64,000 bases of DNA, from contig NZ_JAGSYA010000003.1 in assembly GCF_025685395.1 (NCBI RefSeq), positions 744,001 to 808,000 on the forward strand. The letters are read 5' to 3'. Under the pieces are notes generated by a model, which saw only the letters and a program-made list of their open reading frames with translations, had not been told where the DNA came from and made no database searches. Origin of the DNA: Terriglobus tenax (GTDB lineage: Bacteria; Acidobacteriota; Terriglobia; Terriglobales; Acidobacteriaceae). This document shows positions 59,631-64,000 of this stretch, piece after piece (position 1 is the first letter of the stretch; each line of letters begins with the position of its first letter). The position numbers and the translations under genes are program-made.

Positions 59631-61124
59631 GTGGTAAAAGCCAATCCCTCCCGCTCTCCGGCCGATTTTGGTTGGAATTCTTCCTCGCGGCCCGGGGCGC
59701 TTTCTTCGTCGTCTGCCATGCGCGTGCTCATCGTCGATGACGATGTCTCCGTGCGGCAGGCCTGCGCCGAAATCAGCGAACGTGTCGGCTTCCAGACGGC
59801 AAGCGCGTCGACCATTGCGCAGGCCGAAGTGTTGCTCGCTGAGAAATCCGTCGACATCATGCTGCTTGATCTGCGCGTTCCCGGAGGCAGCAGCCTGGGG
59901 CTTCTGGAACACACACGCGCCATGTATCCGGAGCTGGTTGTCATCGTGATGACGGCTTTCGCCACCGTCTCCTCAGCGGTGGAGGCCATGCGCAACGGGG
60001 CCTCCGACTACCTGACCAAGCCCTTCGCCCTGGAAGAGCTGACGCAGGTGCTGCAGCGTGCGCGCAACCGGCGCAGCTTTGCGCTGGAGAGCCGCCGCCT
60101 GAAAGAGGATCTGCGTCAGCCGCGCAAGCTTGATAGCCCGCTCGTCGGAAACACGCCGGCCATGCAGAATCTGCTGCGCATGATCTCCAAGGTCGCCCAG
60201 TCCGCGCATCCCGTGCTGATCCTTGGTGAGAGCGGCACCGGCAAGGAGCTGGTTGCGCGCGCCATCCACAACAGCGGCCCGAATGCCAGCCGTCCTTTCC
60301 TGCCTATCGACTGTGGCGCCCTGGTGCCCACGCTGATCGAAAGCGAGCTCTTCGGCCATGTCCGCGGTGCCTTTACAGGGGCCAGCCGTCCCAAGGAGGG
60401 GCTGCTGGCCGCGGCCGACCATGGCACCGTCTTTCTGGATGAGATCGGTGAGCTTCCCCTCGACCTGCAGGCCCGCCTTCTCCGTGCCTTGCAGGAGAAG
60501 GAGATCCGCCCGGTCGGCTCCACCCACTCCGTGCCGATCCGCGCCCGCATCGTAGCCGCCACGAACCGCGATCTGGCTGCCATGGTGGAGCAGGGAAGCT
60601 TCCGCAAGGACCTCTACTTCCGGCTCAATGTCGTCAACCTGAGGGTCCCGCCCCTGCGTCAGCGCAGTGACGATATCCCCCTTCTGGCGGCTTACTTTCT
60701 GGAACGTCTGCGCCGCGAGAGCGCCATCGAGTATGTCTTCTCCGATGAAGCTCTGCGCATCATGCACGAGTACGACTGGCCCGGGAACGTGCGTGAACTG
60801 GAACATGCCATTGAGCGCGCCTGCGCTCTCTCCTCGGGGCCTGTCATCACCATGGCGGAGTTGCCCACACAACTGCAGGAGTTCCGCGCGCAGAGCACCC
60901 GCGGAGGCTCCATCATCGCCGCCATGGCTTCCTCTTACCCGGAGGAGATGAACGGGGCGCAGCCATCGGCCGGCATCGTCTCCATCGCCGAGATGGAAAA
61001 GCAGGCCATCCTGAACACCATCCACCAGCTCAACGGCGACAAGCTGATGGCCGCGCGTTTGCTCGGCATCGGTAAGACGACCCTGTACCGCAAGCTGAAG
61101 GAATACGGAATCGATCAACCTTGA
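59631..61124 (+). CDS. Sigma-54-dependent response regulator (NtrC family)
   Basis: The 497-residue protein has a receiver domain (about 31-145) with acid pair Asp36/37 and phospho-acceptor Asp80 in IMLLDLRVPGG, a AAA+ domain (about 170-400) with Walker A GESGTGKE near 199-206 and sigma-54 contact GAFTGA at 246-251, Walker B VFLDEIGELPL, and a Fis-type helix-turn-helix at the C-terminus (NGDKLMAARLLGIGKTTLYRKL). It should activate RNA polymerase with RpoN at distant enhancers. A 30-residue Ser-rich leader precedes the receiver. The start is GTG, 6 bases after GGAGG. The dyads upstream suggest autoregulation. Its partner kinase is not adjacent; a degenerate partner protein follows. Confidence 0.93.
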   Translation: MVKANPSRSPADFGWNSSSRPGALSSSSAMRVLIVDDDVSVRQACAEISERVGFQTASASTIAQAEVLLAEKSVDIMLLDLRVPGGSSLGLLEHTRAMYPELVVIVMTAFATVSSAVEAMRNGASDYLTKPFALEELTQVLQRARNRRSFALESRRLKEDLRQPRKLDSPLVGNTPAMQNLLRMISKVAQSAHPVLILGESGTGKELVARAIHNSGPNASRPFLPIDCGALVPTLIESELFGHVRGAFTGASRPKEGLLAAADHGTVFLDEIGELPLDLQARLLRALQEKEIRPVGSTHSVPIRARIVAATNRDLAAMVEQGSFRKDLYFRLNVVNLRVPPLRQRSDDIPLLAAYFLERLRRESAIEYVFSDEALRIMHEYDWPGNVRELEHAIERACALSSGPVITMAELPTQLQEFRAQSTRGGSIIAAMASSYPEEMNGAQPSAGIVSIAEMEKQAILNTIHQLNGDKLMAARLLGIGKTTLYRKLKEYGIDQP

Positions 61125-61135
61125 GGGAGGTTGTT

Positions 61136-61639
61136 ATGGACGCGACAATTCTGCTGGTCAGTGCCTCGGCAAGGGCCGAAGACTGTGCCACCTTTCTTTC
61201 CCGGCGCATCAATACCGCCATTGAAGTGGTGACCAACCGGCGTTCGGCCCTCGCCACCCTGAGGAGGCATGAGTTCCAGGTCGTAATGGTCGATGCCGAG
61301 CTGGCAACGCAATATCCTGATGGCGCTGACCTTTTCTGGCAGCATGCAGGCCTTGCCCTGCCCATTCTTTTCCGTATGCCGGCGGAGGACTGTTCTCAGC
61401 TTCTGCGGGAGGTTCGTTCCGGGCTTGCCCGCCGCGAGCGGGAGCAGCAGCTTGCCCGGCGCCTGGTTTCAGCCTCGCTGGAGGCCGATCTCAAGTCGTC
61501 GGTCACCGGCATCCTGCTCGAATCCGAGCTGGCCTTGCGTGAGCCGGGCATCTCGCCGGTGCTCGAACGACGCCTTCGCCATCTGGCGGAGCTCGCCAGC
61601 ACGCTGCGCGACCGGCTGCGGCCAGAGGGCGCCGTCTAG
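61136..61639 (+). CDS. Degenerate receiver-plus-histidine-box-like protein, unknown
   Basis: The 167-residue product begins 12 bases after the sigma-54 regulator and has GGGAGG before its ATG. The N-terminal part (1-85) resembles a receiver (TILLVSASARAEDCATFL, VVMVDAELATQ with Asp53, LALPILFRM), but the usual acidic pair at the start is missing. The C-terminal helix pair (about 105-160) resembles a HisKA dimerisation region: EADLKSSVTGILLESELAL aligns by eye with H-D-L-x-N-P-L-T-G-I-L-L, with Ala117 where the phospho-histidine should be. This suggests a non-catalytic regulator of the upstream gene's signalling. No catalytic ATPase domain is present. Confidence 0.68.
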   Translation: MDATILLVSASARAEDCATFLSRRINTAIEVVTNRRSALATLRRHEFQVVMVDAELATQYPDGADLFWQHAGLALPILFRMPAEDCSQLLREVRSGLARREREQQLARRLVSASLEADLKSSVTGILLESELALREPGISPVLERRLRHLAELASTLRDRLRPEGAV

Positions 61640-61686
61640 AGCCTGTTATGCTGGGCTTTCCAATCGTAAAAGGAGAGTCATCCCGC

Positions 61687-61914
61687 ATGTCTGAAGTACC
61701 CGCAGTCAAGATCACCGTCAAGCCCAACGGCCCCCTCCGCGTCGAAGGCCCCATCACCCTGACCGACGCCGATGGCCAGCAGTGGGACCTGACCGGCAAG
61801 CCCGCCATCTCGCTCTGCCGCTGCGGCGCCAGCGAGAAGCGCCCATTCTGTGACGGAGCCCACAACCGCATCGGCTTCCAGTGCGCCGCCAGTCCGGCCG
61901 GTAACCTCACCTAA
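61687..61914 (+). CDS. CDGSH iron-sulfur domain protein
   Basis: The 75-residue product contains the binding signature CRCGASEKRPFCDGAH, the three Cys and one His of a [2Fe-2S] CDGSH domain, near residues 44-59. The N-terminal half (VKITVKPNGPLRVEGPITLT) is the usual beta-strand lead of single-domain bacterial members. The ATG at 61687 follows AGGAGA; an upstream ATG at 61648 is not needed. Such proteins transfer electrons or iron-sulfur clusters; the partner is unknown. It stands between the signalling pair and a CocE hydrolase gene, which starts 15 bases after its stop. Confidence 0.92.
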   Translation: MSEVPAVKITVKPNGPLRVEGPITLTDADGQQWDLTGKPAISLCRCGASEKRPFCDGAHNRIGFQCAASPAGNLT

Positions 61915-61929
61915 ACACGGCCCCGACGC

Positions 61930-63813
61930 ATGACGCTACGCGCGATTGCTCTTAGTGGCCTGCTTCTCGTTGCCTCCTCGGCCGCCACTGTTCCCGCATG
62001 GGCACAGCAGGCCGAGGAGGCAAAGCCTCATGCCCGCAGCTATGTACGGTCAGAGGCGATGATTCCCGTACGGGACGGCGTCAAGCTGCACGTCGTCATT
62101 CTTCGTCCTGAAGGCTCGGAGAAATCCGGAGAAGCTCTCCCCATCCTGATCACGCGCACACCTTACGGCGCAGGCGGCAACTCCGACACGGTCAACGCCT
62201 CCAAGCCCGAACTCGCCGCCAGCGGCTATATCTTCGTGCAGGCGGACATCCGCGGCCGTTACGGCTCCGAGGGCCAGTTCGTGATGAACCGCCCCCTGGT
62301 GCATGTACCCGGCAACCGGACTGATCCGAAGCTGATCGACGAAAGTTCTGACACCTACGACACTGTTGCCTGGCTGCTCAACAACCTGCCCAACAACAAC
62401 GGCCGCGTCGGGGTCTTCGGTGTCTCCTACCCCGGCTTCCTCTCCATGATGGCGGGTATTGACCATCATCCGGCGGTGAAGGCCATCTCGCCCCAGGCGC
62501 CGATGACCAACATCTGGATCGGTGACGACTTCTTCCACAACGGAGCCTTCCGCCAGACTTACGGCTTCGACTACGTCCAGCAGTTGGAGCGCGCCAAGGA
62601 CGACCAGCGCGTCTCCATGAGCGAGGACACCTTCGACTACTTCCTGAAGAACCGCAACTTCGAGGGAGCGGCAAAGACCGCGAAGATGGAGTCGCTGCCC
62701 ACCGCGAAGGCCTTTCTTTCGCAACCCAGCTACACCAGGTTCTGGAAGGACATGGCCGTCGAGCCCCATCTCACACGGATTGAAGTCCCCACCCTCGAGG
62801 TCGGCGGCTGGTGGGACCAGGAAGACATGTGGGGCACGCAGGCGGAGTATGCCGCGCTCCGCACGCATGACACCAAGCAGGACCCGCAGCACGCCGTCTT
62901 TCTCGTCCTCGGCCCCTGGAACCATGGCGGCTGGGCAGGCCCGGGACGTAAGCTCGGCGCGGTCGACTTCGGTGCAAACACCGGCGAGCAGTATCGCCAG
63001 ACCATCGAAGCCCCCTTCTTCGAGTTCTATTTGAAAGACAAGCCCGGCTTCGACCTGCGTGACACCGCCAGCTTCCGCACCGGCGAAGACACGTGGCACC
63101 ACTACGACGTGTGGCCTCCGAAGACTGGCTTCAAGGCCGCAAAGCTCTACCTCGCTCCGCAGAAGGGGCTCAGCTTCACAGCTCCAAAAGGCGATGACAA
63201 GAGCTCGGTCGTCAGCTACGTTGCAGACCCCGCCGATCCTGTCCCATACCGTGCCCGTCCCATCCAGTCCACCTACGGCAACGGATCGAAGTGGCGTCCC
63301 TGGCTCGTCGAAGACCAGCGCTTTGTCACCAGCCGTAAAGACACCGCCGTCTTCCAGACCGCCGCCCTCGACAAGGACACCACCATCACCGGGGACATCG
63401 TTGCCGACCTCTTCGCCGCCACCACCGGCAGCGATGCTGACTGGATTGTGAAGCTGATCGACGTCTACCCGGACGACGCTCCCGCGCCCATGGCCGGCTA
63501 CCAGTTGATGATCGTCGATGAGATCTTCCGTGGCCGCTACAACAACAGTTTTGAAAAGCCCCAGGCCATCACGCCCAGCCAGGTCACCGAGTACAAGTGG
63601 AGCCTGCACGGTGCCGACCACACCTTCAGGAAGGGGCACCGTATCCTGGTGCAGGTGCAGTCCTCCTGGTTTCCGCTCTACGACCGCAACCCGCAGACCT
63701 TCGTCGAAAACATCATGACCGCCCCTGCCGATGCCTACAAGGCGCAAACGCAGAGCATCTACTTCTCAACGGCCCATCCCTCGCACCTTGAGGTGCTGGT
63801 GCCCGCCGAGTAA
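61930..63813 (+). CDS. Secreted CocE/NonD-family alpha/beta hydrolase
   Basis: This family (cocaine esterase, cephalosporin and glutaryl acylases, X-Pro peptidases) cleaves ester or amide bonds. The 627-residue protein has a signal peptide (about 1-25, ending AWA-Q), an alpha/beta domain with oxyanion TPYGAGGNS, ADIRGRYGSEGQF, catalytic Ser166 in GVSYPG, Asp in GGWWDQEDMW near 293 and His in GPWNHGGW near 334, and a C-terminal jelly-roll with SLHGADHTFRKGHRILVQVQ and FPLYDRNPQ. The ATG has no strong ribosome site but starts the signal peptide. Substrate is unknown. It precedes a NUDIX gene by 9 bases, likely cotranscribed. Confidence 0.9.
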   Translation: MTLRAIALSGLLLVASSAATVPAWAQQAEEAKPHARSYVRSEAMIPVRDGVKLHVVILRPEGSEKSGEALPILITRTPYGAGGNSDTVNASKPELAASGYIFVQADIRGRYGSEGQFVMNRPLVHVPGNRTDPKLIDESSDTYDTVAWLLNNLPNNNGRVGVFGVSYPGFLSMMAGIDHHPAVKAISPQAPMTNIWIGDDFFHNGAFRQTYGFDYVQQLERAKDDQRVSMSEDTFDYFLKNRNFEGAAKTAKMESLPTAKAFLSQPSYTRFWKDMAVEPHLTRIEVPTLEVGGWWDQEDMWGTQAEYAALRTHDTKQDPQHAVFLVLGPWNHGGWAGPGRKLGAVDFGANTGEQYRQTIEAPFFEFYLKDKPGFDLRDTASFRTGEDTWHHYDVWPPKTGFKAAKLYLAPQKGLSFTAPKGDDKSSVVSYVADPADPVPYRARPIQSTYGNGSKWRPWLVEDQRFVTSRKDTAVFQTAALDKDTTITGDIVADLFAATTGSDADWIVKLIDVYPDDAPAPMAGYQLMIVDEIFRGRYNNSFEKPQAITPSQVTEYKWSLHGADHTFRKGHRILVQVQSSWFPLYDRNPQTFVENIMTAPADAYKAQTQSIYFSTAHPSHLEVLVPAE

Positions 63814-63822
63814 GGAGCCCGC

Positions 63823-64000
63823 TTGTCCATCAAGACCATCTCCTCGCGCGAGGTCTACCGCAATCCATGGACCCGCGTCCGCGAAGACATCATTGAGCGT
63901 CCCGGCGGCGTCCGCGGCGTCTACGGCGTCATCGAGAAAGACCCCGCCTGCATCATCATCCCGCTCGAACGCACCCCCGAAGGTGACTTCCTCTACCTGG
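63823..64000 (+). CDS. NUDIX hydrolase, N-terminal fragment (runs off the window)
   Basis: Only 59 codons are visible. The TTG at 63823 lies 5 bases after AAGGAG. The sequence SSREVYRNPWTRVREDIIER, then GVYGVIEKDPACIIIPLE, matches the first strands of ADP-ribose pyrophosphatase-like NUDIX proteins. The catalytic NUDIX box would lie downstream, outside the window, so this remains a family-level call. Confidence 0.78.
   Translation, partial: MSIKTISSREVYRNPWTRVREDIIERPGGVRGVYGVIEKDPACIIIPLERTPEGDFLYL

Noticed and set aside
62050-63747. 565-codon open frame antisense to the CocE hydrolase gene
   Set aside because: No family motif or ribosome site is visible; the sense strand has a complete catalytic triad.
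1-64000. CRISPR arrays, tRNA, rRNA, phage or transposase genes
   Set aside because: I found no regular short repeats, no cloverleaf and no transposase or integrase motif on either strand by reading; a tRNA-scan or covariance search would be decisive.

Overview
The window is about 60% GC, densely coded and without tRNA, rRNA or CRISPR. It reads as chromosomal DNA of an Acidobacteriota member, most likely class Terriglobia (Acidobacteriaceae; Terriglobus, Granulicella and Edaphobacter are the type of organism meant). This rests on recognition rather than a marker search: a fused LptF-LptG permease, a BBP2-type porin, POTRA-only and carboxypeptidase-regulatory-like secreted proteins, a DUF6526-like protein, and intergenic hairpin elements of a kind I associate with these genomes. 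The organism appears didermal and flagellated.

Layout. 1-0.8 kb: end of fliD, then fliS. 0.8-5.6 kb (minus): probable operon lptF-lptG fusion, FKBP isomerase, MsbA-like ABC exporter. 5.7-6.7: acyl-lipid desaturase. 6.9-11.1: preT-preA (dihydropyrimidine dehydrogenase) and an NCS1 nucleobase permease. 11.2-12.5: CE15-like glucuronoyl esterase. 12.6-14.3: divergent IclR regulator and 3-oxoadipate enol-lactonase-like hydrolase. 14.3-15.9: GNAT and threonine aldolase. 16.1-22.3: L-arabinose cluster, araA and a LacI regulator on minus, araD, araB and a secreted aldose epimerase on plus, with two LacI-type operators between. 22.3-23.5: acyltransferase. 23.5-32.8: extended kdp potassium locus: porin, an unnamed 32-aa membrane ORF, kdpF-A-B-C, kdpE, and a KdpD split into two divergent genes. 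32.9-38.0: secreted protein of unknown function, ABC exporter, secreted protein with kinase-fold-like motifs, PLD-type protein. 38.0-46.3: rlmN, an amber-interrupted periplasmic protein gene, a small outer-membrane protein, a CysJ-like flavoreductase without flavodoxin domain, cytochrome P460, more secreted proteins, endonuclease IV. 46.5-52.9: leuS, hemQ, membrane proteins, guaA. 53.1-57.3: POTRA protein, small secreted protein, beta-carbonic anhydrase paired with a SulP transporter. 57.4-59.3: LacD-type aldolase and RNase PH. 59.6-64.0: sigma-54 response regulator with a degenerate signalling partner, CDGSH protein, CocE/NonD hydrolase and the start of a NUDIX hydrolase.

How genes fit together. 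The arabinose genes cover isomerase, kinase and epimerase to D-xylulose 5-phosphate, under a linked LacI regulator. The kdp locus carries its own outer-membrane porin and two-component system. Carbonic anhydrase plus SulP suggests bicarbonate handling. Most intergenic gaps hold hairpin terminators; two gaps exceed 300 bases, and both contain dyad-symmetric candidate operators.

The most interesting signals are the 32-aa ORF in the kdp operon, the divergent split KdpD, the secreted kinase-like protein at 35.6-36.7 kb, and the sigma-54 regulator paired with a protein whose histidine-box histidine appears replaced by alanine. All functions are inferred from sequence alone.
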